A DNA stretch of 64,000 nucleotides from Dromaius novaehollandiae (GCF_036370855.1 NC_088099.1:29284501-29348500); one strand, 5' to 3'. Shown: positions 37,922 to 52,900, counted from the stretch's first letter. Notes: a model not told the origin generated them from the sequence alone. Numbers and translations are program-made.

Positions 37922-40900
37922 GTAGGGTATGTTGCTGACCTAATTTAATTTTAGCATATGTATAAATGTTGTTTGCTTGTGACTTAAAGATACGTGAAGC
38001 TGACTGTGTTTTTTTGTTTAATATTTATTTCTTTGGCTTTTTCCATCTATACAGCTTTAAGTTTTCAACATAGTATCCACAGTTGAAAATCCCCAAAGCC
38101 ATATGCTTGTGCTCCAGTGAGATATCAAAAAGGCTCTATACAAAACAAAGGTTTTAAAATGGCTGAATTATGAGAAAATGGTATTCTAAAGCTGAATATG
38201 ATATCTGATATATTATTGCATTACTGAGTTATTAAAATTCAGCATTGCAAAAGGAGAGGAATATATCTGTAATAATGAGCTTAATTTTAACAAAGCTTTT
38301 CAGTGCCAAAGATATGAGCAAAAATGTTAAACACTGGAGAGTTGTGGCAAAAAAAACCAAAGGGAATTATTTAATCAATAAATTAAATCTCTCCTAGATT
38401 ACGATTGCATAATGCGTTCAAGTAGAGATTGTATTTCATAGCTTTCATAAAGTGAAGATGGCTCTCCTCAAAGAGGTTATGACCTTGATTTTAACATGAA
38501 TCTTTTCTCATCTCTTTCAATCTGAATAAAGCTCTTAGAACAATCTGTTGCTCATTGTCAGAGAAGCCACAGGCATCTTCTGTGCATTTTCTCCCTCTAA
38601 ATTCATTTTAATTCATTTATTTTTGTCACTTCATTTGAAGGATGCCTCAGAGTTCTGTCTTTCACCTTCACTGAATGAATTCTTCCTTCTGTCACACAGA
38701 TTAATTTTGGCCTTTGAGCATTTCTCTTTTAAGCAAGTTGAAAATAGACTTTTGGCTAGAATCCTGAGCCTTCCTACTCCCATGACAGTGTTGTTTAGAT
38801 ACAAAGCAAGGGAACTGAAGTTATCCATACTTGGCCGTTTTTCTGGAACAATACCAGAGGAAATGATTAATATTTTACAGGTATGTTGGAATTTTTTTCC
38901 AAACTACTGGAAACAGCTTGCAGTATAGTTAGAGTGTGGATATGGGAAATGATCTAAAACAAGGCAAAAAGAGAACTGAGCTGCTTACTAGACCCAGCAG
39001 TTAGAAGGAGGTAGAATGTGGGTTTCTGGCGTGCCTGTTAATCAAAGCCACCATCAAGTAGGTAACTGGTTAATTTTCTTTCTTTTTTTTCTTCTGGAAA
39101 TATTTTTTTTTCTTTTTACTGCTTCCATTCACTTGCTGCAGAAGAAAAGTATGAAGAGAACTTGGGCTTTTTTTTCCTCAGGAAGATGGGGGTTTTTTGG
39201 TCCTTCTGGATCTAAAATAGTAATGGATATGACTGAGTGGATTTTTATGTAGTCTGCCTTGCTTCCTTTCTTGCCAGGGTGGGTAAAGTTTTTTCCTCTG
39301 TTGCTGAGGAACTCTGCCATGTTCTTATTGAGAGGTTTTACTCTTCATGAAAGCATGGTGTTGGTGTGATAGTTCACCACCTCCTGCTATTCAGATTAGG
39401 ATCATGAACTACAATGCTGGCTAGTCCTGGAATCTCTTTCAGATGCAGCTAGCAAAGAAGCAGAGGTGTTTGCCAAAGAATTTTTTTCTTCTATTTAATC
39501 CACACTTCTGAAAATTGTCTGTGGTCATAACAGTTCAAAATTTTATCAGTTGTCTTAAATTACAGGTCTTCCTTCCCACCTTTCTACAAAAACCTTTCCT
39601 GTTATCAGCAAGCTGACTTTAAAAACTTGTTAAATAATTTGCCTGCCTCTTATGGACAGAAACAGTTAGCTTTAGCTATTTCCACATTTCTAATTGAAGG
39701 GCTAGGAAGGTTGACAGGTAAAGTCTGTCAGCCTTACCTAAAAAAAGGTAAAGTAAGGGTTATCACATCCTCTTGACAATTCCATTGTTGTCATTTACCG
39801 TTTGCTAATACAAAAAATACTGCTTATTTTCCCAGTGCACATTTTGTTTCTTGTTTTTTGTTTTTTTAATGAAAGGTGGCAGAAGATGTTCGCACATGTT
39901 TCTGTGTCTGAGATGATTGCTTGGTCTAGGGTGCTGAGTGAATAGCTTTTTATAAAAGTCTTTCTTACTAGTACTTAATGTAGCCATTCTTTTTGTGTGA
40001 ATGGGAAGCAGTTTTGCCTCTTACCTGCTATACATTTTCTTGTTTGGGGCTTGCAGTTTGAATGAATGCTACTGTGAGAAGAGAAGCCCTACTCATTTGA
40101 GTTGTAAACTAAAATGAATGTAGATCAGAGAGAAAACTGACCAGATGAATTTCTTAGCCTGTGAGATCAGTTAAAAGGCAAAAACTATTATTAAAAAATA
40201 TATATATATATTTATTTTATATAAATATAAAAAAATTAAATAATCTTTTGGTAATTAGGATGCTAACCTGAACATCAGCTTTGAGCTATGGGAGGAAACC
40301 TTCATGATCTTCGCTCCAGAACTTGTTATTCCTTCCATTTCAGTCTTCTCTTACACAAATGTGCTCTTTAAACTGTTGTTTAATTTATACATAATTGGAG
40401 TTATTCAGTCTTTTGTACTTTCTGAACTTCCTAGAATTTCTTCAACATAACCTTTCCTTCTACTCTTATTTTAAAACAACTTTTCCTACCCCTGAAATTC
40501 CTTTTGTCCTTGTTTTCTTCTCTTTCAATGAAGGTTAAAAAAAAATGTGTTTTCTTACTTGATAAAGTCTTGTGTAAAAGCAAATGCTTGGAAAATAAGA
40601 TTGAATTTGTTTAGCATGAGTACATGAACCTCAGAAACAAATGTAGGACTACTTCTGATTGAAATACTATTATTACTTCTGGTTGAAAAATAAGGCTCTT
40701 TTGACACTTCTCGAGAAATATTGGCAGTTTGCTTTTTAATTTGGAGGTTCAAAAGTATGTAAGCTTTGGCTCTCAGGAGCAGCTTCAGGAATTGTTACAA
40801 AAATCTGCCACCAAAACCAGTCTTTGTCATTTTAAAAGAACTACTTGACTGGGGAATTTTCATTTGATCAGACTTTGAGAAGGTAGAGAAAAATGTTATT

Positions 40901-43900
40901 GTACTTATCTAAATGTCATAAATCAGTCATTAGCATCCACCATCTCTGAAACCTGTTAACTTTGCTCCATACAAACATGGCTTTGTGTGTCACAAGGGAA
41001 AAAAAAATCCAGCACTGAGACTGAAAATACCATTTTTAAATGATTATACTTTCAGTTCAGAGTGTTTACTCCATTCCCATATTCTAATGTAATTTATATC
41101 AGTTTGCCATTTGATTAGTGGCATCATAGGTAAACATTTTTTATTATTTTGTTAGGTTATGCCTGGAGAAAATACTGCCACAATGCATTCTTCAGTCAAG
41201 ATCTCTGTCAGGAGCTGATGCCATCAATGCTCTCAGACCTTTCTATTTTGCTGTGCATCCAGATTTCTTTGGCCAGCATCCCAAAGAGAGGGTAAAAATC
41301 TTTCAGTGACCTTTTTTTGTAAATGTGGCATATATCAAAGATGGAAGTGTTTTAGCTGTTTTTACTACTGTTAGAGGAACATTAGCTAACTTTAGAATTG
41401 AATGTCATTGTTACCAAAGAACAAAAAAAAATTTTTTTTAGTTTATTTTTAACAAGGATGTATCCCTCAAACATCATTTATTTATTAGTCATATTTTCTG
41501 TGTAATTTGTATAAAGAAAATCCTGACTCCTTCTAGGCTGGTTATAATACATATTATTTTCTTTACCACTTTGAAATGTGCATTATATTTGAAAACACTG
41601 GAGTTTTTTTAAGCTTGAAAGCCTCAAAAATGATGTTTTTGGAGTCTGTTATAGGAATGTACCAGTGTATATGTCATTGCAATTTATTTGGGCAAGGTAA
41701 TTATTCAGTTATATTGAGAACATGAACTATATGACTGTTCATTAAGAGCAGCTGGCAGTTTTTAAAAACTAAGTCTGCATGTTAGATTAAAAAGGTAAGA
41801 TGAAAACTCTTGCCAAATTCATCATTTGCAATGTTTTTTTTTAATAGGAGGTAAATGAAAATTCTCTGAAGAGGTTAAATGGTTACTTGGAGAATCTGCA
41901 GAAACCGGGATTTCGTTCTTTTAAACCAACTCATCTTACCTTTTATGTAAGAGAAAGTGAACCAAACACTTCTAATGTTCAAGAATCCTTCAGTGCTTCA
42001 GGTGCTTTTATGTCGTGTAGAATGTATCTTCCTGTGTTAAAATTCTTTAAAAAGGCCATTCCTTAGTGTTACACTGTCGTACTGACTTTTCAGTTGAGTA
42101 AAATCCTGTCAAACCATGAAAATATGCATTAGGCCACAGAGTTAAGACCATCCCAAGTAACTACACATCTTAAGATTTAAATAAAATATTGCAAGAATGA
42201 GAATTTATGGTGACATCGAGGTCAAGTTACAGTATGGTAAAGTAAAAAACATACATTGAAGTAAATGATAATTTTACTGCTTTTAATATCATTGTGCATG
42301 TTTAACTGGAGCAAAAGTTAGGTCCTTTTTCTCATTGCAGACAATGTGTAGTAATGCGATATCAGTGTGCTGTAGAATCAGTATGAATTTATTCTGAAAG
42401 CAGAAATTGTATAATTTTAATTTACCATATACTCTTTTAGCTTTGAGACTACAGAAAATATTGGAGAGTTTGGAATACTTGTTTTGATTAGTTTTATTTT
42501 ACAAATTTGTCTCTAAATGAACTGGTTTGCCTTACCTGTCACATACATTTTCATTATGTTCTGTATCCTGCTGGTCCAAAACCTTGAGCAAATTTTGAGG
42601 GATCCTACTGCTAGAACACAAAAAATACACTGTTCTTCAAGAAAATACTAGTGGTATGTCCACTTTTATTTAAAATAAGACTTGAACTGGCAGCTGTGTT
42701 CTGCTTTTGACTGTAAAACTGGCTTGCTTTATAATGGGTCAGTTAGTCCAGTCACGTAACTACTGGGCTTTAGTTTTAGCAAGTGCATGTTTTTGAAGCT
42801 TTTGTTCAGTTTGTTAAGAATTGTTACAGTACTTAATTTCTATGGTGAATTGTATCCAAATTGATTATTAGTAATAATATAAATTGTGTGTAGAGCTGTT
42901 GGACAAAACTGCCACTGCTAAATGAAAATCATCTTTTTTTTGCTTTCACTTCAGCTGTGGCTAAGCTTCCAACTTGTCCAAAGATTCAGGTAGCTGAAAT
43001 AGCTCTCTGTTTTTGGACCTGTACAGTTTTAAAGGTTAAACTGTGCTTTTGAATTTTGCAGTGAATATTGAAATAACAGTTTCATCTTAATTTCCACGTG
43101 CTTACCTATGCACACCTTTTTGAGCTCTTGTAAGATGAGAGAAGCGTGAATGCATTTAAAAATATTTTTAATTAAATAATGCTAATTTTGTGGGACTTGT
43201 ATTTTATAGGGTTTCGAGCAGTCAGTTTTACATTACATACCAGGGACCTACTGAGCACAGTATTAGATATTCTCAATTCCTGCAGTTTATCTACGGAGCA
43301 TGTTCAGAGTTTGAATGTGAACTCTCAGTCCCGCAAGGAAGCAAAAACCGTGCTGAACAGACCTATCAAATGGGATAAGACTTACTATTCATTTACTGGA
43401 TTCAAAGATCCCGAGGAAGAACTAGAACAAGCCCAGAGAGTGGAAACAACTTTAATGTATGTAAAGCTTTTATTTAATTGATATTTTTGTAGAATAAATC
43501 GGTCTTATTTAATACTGTTTTGGGTTCTTGCTGTGTTTTTTTTCTTTTTTTGAAGGCAATCAGTAGTCTTTCTAAACCATACAAAATACTATCATCCAAT
43601 ATGTAATTTCTTCACTTTTCTACTGGTATAATTAAAAAGAGTTCAGATGATCTCCTGGGATAACTATAGTGCCAGCTAAGCCAAGGCATTCCCGTCTCTT
43701 TGCCCAGCATTCATGTCTGGTTAATCTAGTTTTTCAGTTTCATGGAATATTACTGACAATTCAGAAGGAGGCAGGACATTTCACTTCCTATAAATAGCTC
43801 CTCACATCTTAGAGGACTTCAGTAACGCAACATTATAAGCCTATAATCTTTATCATTAGTATTTCATTATCACAGTCTGCAAAAAAAGAGATAATACACC

Positions 43901-46900
43901 AACTTTAATGTTTAGATCTAGGCAATTATTTATAATAAACTTGCGTTTAGTGCAACATGTGATTTAGAAGTTGGTTGTTATAAACTGTATCTGCTAATTT
44001 GGGGGCAAGATGGGAAATCCTGACCTCAAACCCTTCTTTATAACTGAGAATTATGTGCCATTTAGATTAAATTACAGAATTGAAGTGATAATATCTTCAG
44101 AGCAAAGGATACCCATTATCCTACCTAGCATCTCACAAATAAAACTACTATATTATGTGGTGCAGTAAAACATATTTAACCTATTAGACAATCTTATAGA
44201 AGACATATTGAGAGTCTGGTTTTAATACTTGACGATTTGGGCTTTGGGCCTCTCTTCTTATTTTTGAGTTTGAATTTTTTTCTCTTACACTATAAAGTAA
44301 GAATTGCAGTATTTGTTTTTGTAAAAATAAGAGCAAGACTTAGCTTCCAGGGTCATGCTATGAGCAAGTGCTAAATGTCTTAAAGTAGTATTCTTCTAGA
44401 AACAGAACAATCTACTTGTTGAAAGTCTCAAAGTGCTCCATGAGTCGTGCTTCCCTGATTGCGATTACTGACTGAAGAACTGTAAAACTTTGGCCCATGT
44501 ATCTACGTTCATCCCAGCACTGTAAGAGTTACTTAAGTTGGCCCTTTAGTATTTTCTCTCTTATTTGATAGTCCATTATGATCACCTTGATTTTTTTTTT
44601 ATTATTATTTTTTAAGACAAGTACAGTACTTCAGTTTTCATTAAAGCACTATGCTTTGATGCTCTCCCCCTAAATCACACTGATCTGCTGCTCTACACCT
44701 TTCACACCTCTCAGAAAGGTCTTACGGTTTTAACACTGTCAAAGTATTGCTGTTCAACTTGATTGCTTAGTTCCCCATCAGACGTTAAACACTAGGTTTT
44801 CTTTTATAGAATCTCAAGGGGAAGCATTTAGCAGTTTCAGTTTCTGTTCTTTGCTTTTAAAACTTACCTTTACCTGATAACATTAATGTTTTATTTCAAG
44901 TTAACATAAGGAGTTCGGTTAGTTGTACTGTTTGCATGACAAATAATATGGCATGCCCTACTTTGTTTTTCCCTTTCTAAGATCCTGGTTAGATGATAAT
45001 GAAGAAAGTGCAGTAAAAAAGCTGAAGAAGAGTTTACCGCTTAGAAAAGAACTAGAACGCTTAAAATTTGAACTCTCTCATCAACTCCAGCTCTCTGATA
45101 TCAGGTAATAAGTTAAATCAGATGAACTTGCATTAAAAACTTGTCAAAGCAAGGAATTGTTGTGTAATGTAGTGCCATTGTTTTTGAAAGCTTATTCCAG
45201 CAAAACAGCTATATTTCATATATGTTAAAGTGTTGTTGCACTGAGTAAGATTTTCCCAGAAGTTGTCCACGGGGACAAAAGTTTCCAGTTAGAATCCACT
45301 CAAAAAGATGTAGCATTTGTAAGGCAAGAGATTGTTTTGACTAGTAACACAAGCTAGAACTGAGGCAAGCATGTAAGCAAATAGGACCTGTGCATTTCCT
45401 TTAATTTGCATATTTTGCTGGATTAAATTGCTTTCCCCAAGTTCAAGTGCATGTTTACTAAGATAACTACGTTAGCAGTGAAAAGCAGCTTTGTACGTGG
45501 TATTTACTGACACCGTGTGAAGTCTTAATAAAAATGCCCTTCTCTCTGGTATTTTGTTTCCCACATTCTAGAGGAGGAAGAGATTTGTTTGCTTTAGAGG
45601 GCAGAGTACAGTTTGTGCTCTTGTTTCTTCAGAGTATTTTTCAGAAAATACTTCATAATCCTCATTTGAAGGGACAAAGTTAAAGAAAGAATGTTCCAAA
45701 GTCTGTTCACCAATGGGAGAACAAACTTTGGAGGACTATATCAAAGGCTAACCTGTTAAGTTCTCCTTTTAACCAGGAAAGAATAAGATTCTCCAGAGAA
45801 CTGGAGCTTCTGAAGTCATGCTTCTTTTCCTTTCACTGTGTAGAGGACCTTGCTTCCTCAGGCTGAAGCCAGTCTTTCTGAATACAATTTCTAATCCTCT
45901 GCAACTGTTCTGTGGTGGGGGGAGGGGGGGGTTGTTGGTGGTGGGTTTTTTTTGTTTTTGGGGGTTTTTTTAAGTTTCTAGAACTATGTTCAGTATTAAA
46001 TGCATGAGTTTGTTTTTATTCATGGCTTATATTCAATTTTCTTATAGTTTGTGCTTTTAAAATGCTCTAAAACTACTACATTCTGTAAAGAGCTAAATAT
46101 TAACCTTCCACAATTTAGAAAGGAATGCAAGTTGTCAGAAATCTGGCAAGTAACTATATTAATAGGAAACTGCTATTCGTGCAGCCTAATGCTAGTTTTT
46201 GCAGAGGTTTGAAAAATAGCGGGATTGTTAGCTTTATTCTATGTATAAATTTAGGACAACTGAAGAGAGGATAGAGTCTGAAAACCACATTTTTACATTC
46301 CAGTCTGTACTAGTAATACCACTTTGGCCTTCACTAGGTAATAGTAAATAGTTATTGAAATGACTTATGTTATAATAGACTGAGTTGCCTTATGAGTGTC
46401 ATGATATAGTGCCATTCTCTGTGTCCCAAAGGTGGCTTTTTGCTAGTTAATGGATTTCTCTAAACAAGAGGAATGATAATTTCCCACTTTGAGGCAGTTT
46501 TAAATCAGCCTGAAGTTTAGCTAAAGATCAAGAACATAATTTTTTGATGTATTGGGACAACTTTACAATTTAAACTTTTTGAAATTTAATTACTAGTGCA
46601 TCTGTTCTGTGTATGATGAAAGAAATATCAAAACAATGTATATTTAAAGTCACCAATGTCACGTAAGTCCTGTGTCGTGCATGGTTTAACAGAGTTATTA
46701 CAGAAACAAGACAGAAACATTATAGAAACAAGAATTATTCCACTGTTAAATACTGTTTAAAAAAAAACCAGCAAGTTACAATCAGAATCATAGTAATGTC
46801 TTGGGGGGGGGGGGGGGGACAACTTCCTTGTATACAGTATTTGCTCCTCTAGACAAACATTACACAGTGTGCAAACAAACTGCATGTCGCATGACTGGAA

Positions 46901-49900
46901 CAAATATTGGGTTGCATATTGCTATTTACTTACTCTTCCCCTTCTTAGTAGGGGAGAGATTTGCTTTTCAAGTTCTATTCCATCTACTAGCTTTTGTATT
47001 TATTTTTCCTAGATTCATTTACTTTATCTGTTGTTATTCCATATTGTTCTTGGCACCCACTTTGAGAGATTCTGTTTGTTTTTTTTATTTTAGACTTTTA
47101 TCTCTTCAAATAGCAGATGACATGGACAGCTTTTCAGTAGGGTCTTTGCTTTTATTACTGTCCAAGAAGTGTTATTCTGTGTGAGATATTGTCTGTGTTT
47201 TAAGGCTCTCAGCTGTATCTCAACTTCTGCAATTTTGTTTATGTAATGTTGAGAATGAAGTACTCTCAATTGTGTTTTTACTTAGGTGGCAGAGAAGCTG
47301 GGGTATTGCTCATCGCTGTAGCCAGCTACACAGTCTAGGTCGTTTAGTCCAACAAAGACCTGAAGTATTAAAAAATGTTAAAGGTATATTTGTTACTTGT
47401 TTCATATATTCTAGTATGGTATTGATTCAAAGATGCATATGAGTCTTCAATGACCAGGCTGCTCTACTGCTTTTCGCAAGTGCTCTTGGTAACAGTAAAA
47501 ACCTGCTGGACTTAACTAAAATACTGGTGAGAACTCGCATTTTAAACTACAATGTATTTTTTTAAGTGACTTTTCCTGACAGTGTTGCTCATTACACTCA
47601 GCTTCTACTTTATTTATTATTACCTGCAAGCCTAAGTACTGCCAATGAAAGCAAAAAATTCAGACTGTTTGTCTGAAAGGGTGGAAGGTAGCAATAGATT
47701 TTTACCTATGGTAGAGCCAGCACAAAAGTGCTAGTAGTTCTCCAAAGAGCCAATAATCTGTAAGGAGGACTTACTAAAATCTCTTTAAAATGGTGGTGTT
47801 ATGTTCCGTTATCACACATGTATCATCTCAGGAAAAACTAAAATATTCTGTAAACCTGATAATTTTTCTCTTGTACCTGTTTGACCTATGGCAGTAGCTC
47901 TCTGCTTTAATTGTAACTCCGCATTTATGCCTCTCTTCAGATTCTCGGTTTTGAGTGGCTTTCATTTGAGGATTCATTTAATCCTTTGTCAGAAGGCAGA
48001 GAGGTTAGGACAACTTAAACCTATTGCTTATTGTATCAGATTTCAGATTAGTTTTTTACCTGAGTGTGCTAAGGATGTAAAGTGCTAGAAAAGTCAATCT
48101 CCATCTTTGAAGATCTTTAATAATATATTGGACAAACACCTGTCAGAAATTATATAGGTACAATTAATCTTGCACTGAGGTAAGAGAATGGACTAGATGC
48201 TTTAAAGTCAGTGGTGTTCCGTTGTAAGGATATTGGAAAACTGATTTCTGAGGGCAGGGTAAAATGTCAGTATTTTGATGTAGAGGGGTGTGTTCAACCC
48301 TGACAGGCCAGAGACTTCACTTCTGTCCTAGATACATTTTTAACGTATCAGCTGCCTTCACATTCTAGACTCCTGAAGAGAAGTAATTGGTCTTGTATTT
48401 GGAAGCCATTATATTCCATTTTATTTCTCTTTTATTTCTGTCTTAGAGCTTCCTGATTAGTTATTTCAACCTCAACTGTGTAATTCTTGCAAAGCTTAAC
48501 TTCAAAGGTGGAATAATATTCTGTTCTTACAGTAGTCCAATAGTATTCTTTGCAAAGGCAACCCATGCCCTTTTATCTTGAGATTTTAGTTACTGTAGAA
48601 CTACTGGTAGCATTGCTTTAACTTATGATTTGTTCAGCGTGCAGCATTTATTTAGTAGTTCAAATGGTTATGACCATGCAAGGTTCATGCTGCATAACTT
48701 AACCAGTTGTCATCTATCCATTTATGGGAACGGAGTTAAGGATTCATACTTTTTTCTTTCTTTTTTAACTCTTTGGTGGTTTTGGTCCTTGTTACGTTCC
48801 AGTCATCCATTTAAGCCTTCTCTTGTAGATTAATACTTCACACTGAGGACTTTGTGGAAGCCTATTGTGGTAAACAGTTACCTGTGCTTTTACCCAAAAC
48901 AATTTTGAAAACATCCTTGAATCTTTGTTCTATGCTTTTAACAAACAAAAATCTAAACTGAAAACTGATTTCACCTAAGAATAGACCTAGTATTAGCCTT
49001 TTATGTTATCTCTATTCTTTCTTAAACAAAATCTAATATGAAGACATTTCTGATTTTACCGAGTTGTCCAGAGCTTTTTGGAAATGGTTTTGAATGGTTG
49101 TTCTTATAGTTCTTTGACCAACTTTTACAAATTGGTTCTTCATATAAAATTATTTTAAGTCTATAGCATGTGTTTCTTAGGGTATATATCTCATACAGAT
49201 TCTTTAAAGAAGCTATCTGCTAAGACTTGCTCTTACTTTAAAATTAGCCTTTGTAATAAATCTAGTTACCTAAAAATCTATTAAATTTAAACAGGGAGAA
49301 GGCAAATGCTAATTAAAGTTTGTATGAAAAATCCTTGAACTGGAGTGTTCAAGAATCACTTCTTCAAATTTTGAGAATAACGAAATCACCCGCTCATTTT
49401 TGTTTGTGCTGAAAAAAATGTTTTGCCTCTGACATATTAGTAACATGGTTAAATCTTAAATAAATGTGAGAATAATTACAATAACCAAAATTATTAAAAA
49501 GTTTTATTTAATCATTAGGACGCACATTGATATTTACAGACCGTTCAGGTATGAGTGCAGCAGGCCACATAATGCTGGGGACCATGGATGTTCATCATCA
49601 CTGGACCAAAGTAAGAGTTCAAAGTGAATGATTCTTAAGTCTCTTTTTAAGTTGTGACATCCTTTTTTAAAAAAAAAAAAAAAAAAACTCTAACCAAAAT
49701 ATTTTTTAATTTTTGTTGTGCCAGAAGCTGCTCCGGTTCCACTATTCTGTCAGATTTCTCAGTAGATTATTCTGAAATCATTTGACTTACTCAAGCAAGA
49801 GTATTTTTGTATGCATAATTGCATTCTAGTAATAACTGGGTAGATGATAAGGAGTGACTGCTAATACAGACTGTCACTTTTCACTTGTTTCCCTGTTCCA

Positions 49901-52900
49901 GCCTTCTCCTTAGTACCTATCTTCTGTGTCTTGACTGAGAGGTCTGAACACTTCTTAATCTTTCCAGACATAGGTTTGTAAACTAGAGATAGGGAGTCTT
50001 CCTCCTGTTTCCCCTCCCTTCAGACTTGAAACAAAACTAGTTATCAACCAAGTCCTTGGAAATAACTAGTTCCAGCCACAGAGACTCTTTGCATTTTGGA
50101 GAGTTGATAGAGATTAGTCTGGCAAAAAAAACTTTCACTGACTCTATGTGGTGTACCTCAACCACTCTAACTGTGGTGGTAAACATTTTATGTACACCTC
50201 AGCTTAGAAACTCTTTGAATCTGGGACTATAAATTTCTGTATATACAGAGATAAAGGACACCTGTCAATCTTACTACAGCCTTTCAGTTCCTTTGTAGTG
50301 TAAGTACTGGAAATGCTTATAAGCTCATTCCATTATATCTTGCCCAAAGAATTCCCATTTGGGGGAATTCTTTGGAACTTTTTTCCCTTGTGTTCCATGT
50401 TTGTACTGTTAAGAGTCTCTTTTTTTCAATAGTTTCTTGTGAATTTTTTCATGTCTTAAAATTGTTATATGCTGTGTAACATAGGAAGTGTTTTTGTTTG
50501 TGTGTGTGTGTGCGCACAGATTTTTGAGAGATTGCCAAATTATTATAAACTTCAAAAAAGGATGCTGTTCTTGGAGGATCGGATAAGCCAACTTCTGGGA
50601 GGCATACAAGTAATATATATTGAAGAGCTGCAACCCATGTTGACACTGGAAGAGTACTATGACACTCTGGACTCCTTCTACAATAAATTACTTGACAGTA
50701 GATTACCTTTTCATCCTCGCAGTCTACGAGGCTTGCAAATGATTTTAGAAAGGTACGTATTTGCAGGAAAGCTTTTTTTTCAGGCTTTTTCTCTTTTTTT
50801 TGTTACATTAGCTTTCACTAATAAGAAAACTAACCATACCACAGACTTTCATATTTCAGCAATTATTTTGTTTCTAAAGGTTTTAAGTGACTTTTCATGG
50901 GTTTGGAAGGGGTCAGATTGAAGGAAATCATGCGTATTTCAGTGAAGTTAGAGTGTCAAAATTCTGTCTATCTCATAGTGCTGTGCTGAGCTAAATCAAA
51001 GATTTTGTGCTGTCAGGTCAACAGCTGTGGCTATGGTGTATATATTTTTTGAGTATTGTTGGCAGAATTGCTTCTGAAACATTAAAAACTTAAAATATGT
51101 ATAACACTTCTGTATTCTCGTGAACCAAATTTGATCTTTTTATCAATTATTCTGATTATGATTAATTGATATTCTTACCTTTGTCTTCAGATTTCATTCT
51201 GAAAGTAGTTCATATAAATATTTTAGTGCAAAAATGATACTTTGGTTTTAACTTCCACCATGTTTCGTTACAGCGGTAGATATGCACCAAGCTTGCATGA
51301 ATTAGGACACTTTACAATCCCAACAGCTTGTGATCCAGCAACTCTTCAATGGTTTATTATTGCCAAAGCACAAGAAGCAAGACGGAATCTGAAAAGAAAG
51401 GAAGAGTAAGTGTTCATGTAACTCAATCCATTTAGCTCATGAAAATCTTCTTTTTGTATGTCATATTTTTTATTTGTAGTAGTAAGAGAAGCTTGAAGAA
51501 TATATTCCTGCTCTTTCAAAACTTCTGTGTATAAAATGAACTTTACCTGTCAGCTTTACTGAGCTAAAAATTTAAGTGTTGAGTGAGCATCAACAGTTGC
51601 TAGACAGGACCCATCCTTCAGCTTGCAGAAATAGTTGTACTTTATTCAGAAATAAAATATATTTGCTTATAAAACATTTTCTTCACAACTGCTTTGCAAG
51701 AGGAGAGGGTTTTTTTTTTAAGGAAGAGACCTTTTTATTGAGAAAGAAAAGCAACAAACTTCTACTAATGTTACTTACATTGTGGCAAGAAAACTACATA
51801 ATCAAAACTCTGGTTGGCTTCAATTGTTTTTAGAATTGTTGTTATTACTAGTTGTTAGATGACAGTTAAATGAGAAAAGGATTAGTTAGCACCTTATAAG
51901 GGGAAGAGAACAAACTTCAGATAGAATGAGGAGGGAAGTACCTCCTTGTACTCTGCTACTGCCATAGATGGTAGCAAGATGAGAGAGATTACTATAATAT
52001 GTCATAGTATCAGCGTATAATATTAAGTTCATGACTTTTAGTGTCCAGCAGAGTTGTAAATTTTTGTTCTCAAGCTTGTACGTTGTACGTGCCTTTGAGG
52101 CTCAAGAGCATGAAGTGGGGATATTGTGATTATTTTGAATAAAACATTTCCATAGGTAACTGGATGTTACTGTCCTTTAGAGGTTGTTAGTGAAAGCTTA
52201 TTTTGCTTTTTTGGATAGCTTTTAATGGATTGTTGATACATCACATTTTGCCATGAGCATATGTGTCATGTACAGACCTTGATGGTTTTGTGAGGGTTAT
52301 TGTGGGCATGAAGCCTTCTGAAGACTTTATGGTTTTAGATCTTGTTCCTTGGGAAGCTTGATCTGGGAGATGGATTTTGATAGAACATGGAGGATTGCTG
52401 GGATTTTCCCATAAGCTGTGTGGGTTTGAACCCATACCCAGCTTTCAAGATATGTTGTTATTCCAGTATAGGTTATAATTGTTGAATAGTTTCTATAGAA
52501 TACCTTTCCTTTGGTACGTGATAGCTAGAGAAGTATTGTCCATGTAGGGGTTTGGGGGGGATGTTGTAGCAAAGGTATGCATTTTTTTCTTGATAACTTA
52601 CTTACCTTCCCTCCTCACCCAAAAATTACCCATCAAAGACACCTATCCCAGGAAAAAGTCATCTTCAGATTAGTAATGGAAGAATTGTGGTGCTCTCCTT
52701 ATACTCTAAATGACTTTGTTTTAAGTAAGTAAGAGCTAAGCTAAATGTTTCAGCTTCTTTGTGTGTTGGATGATTGCTGCTTGGTATAAAATAGTTAAGA
52801 ATAGCTGTACTGTGTCAGACCGAAGGTCTGTCTAAACCTTATCATTCGTTAGCTTAGAGAAAGGCTGTATCAATGGGGCAAAATTATAGTGGGTTTTTTT

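Noticed and set aside
38548..38928. 126-codon plus-strand frame in TCAIM intron 2, with AG before 38,641 and GTATGT after 38,880
   Set aside because: It looks like a cassette exon, but in the TCAIM reading phase it meets a stop within about 11 codons, and its acceptor has a poor pyrimidine tract. No homology recognised.
46801..47184. 127-codon frame in TCAIM intron 6
   Set aside because: It begins in the G16 run and is Phe/Leu/Ser-rich as expected from T-rich intron DNA. It is not needed to join exons 6 and 7.
52421..52440. GGGTTTGAACCC, like a tRNA-type B box
   Set aside because: The palindrome alone is not enough. No A box at proper spacing and no cloverleaf could be drawn, so neither a tRNA nor a tRNA-derived SINE is supported. 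A similar TTTGAACCCC at 61,670 was rejected for the same reason.
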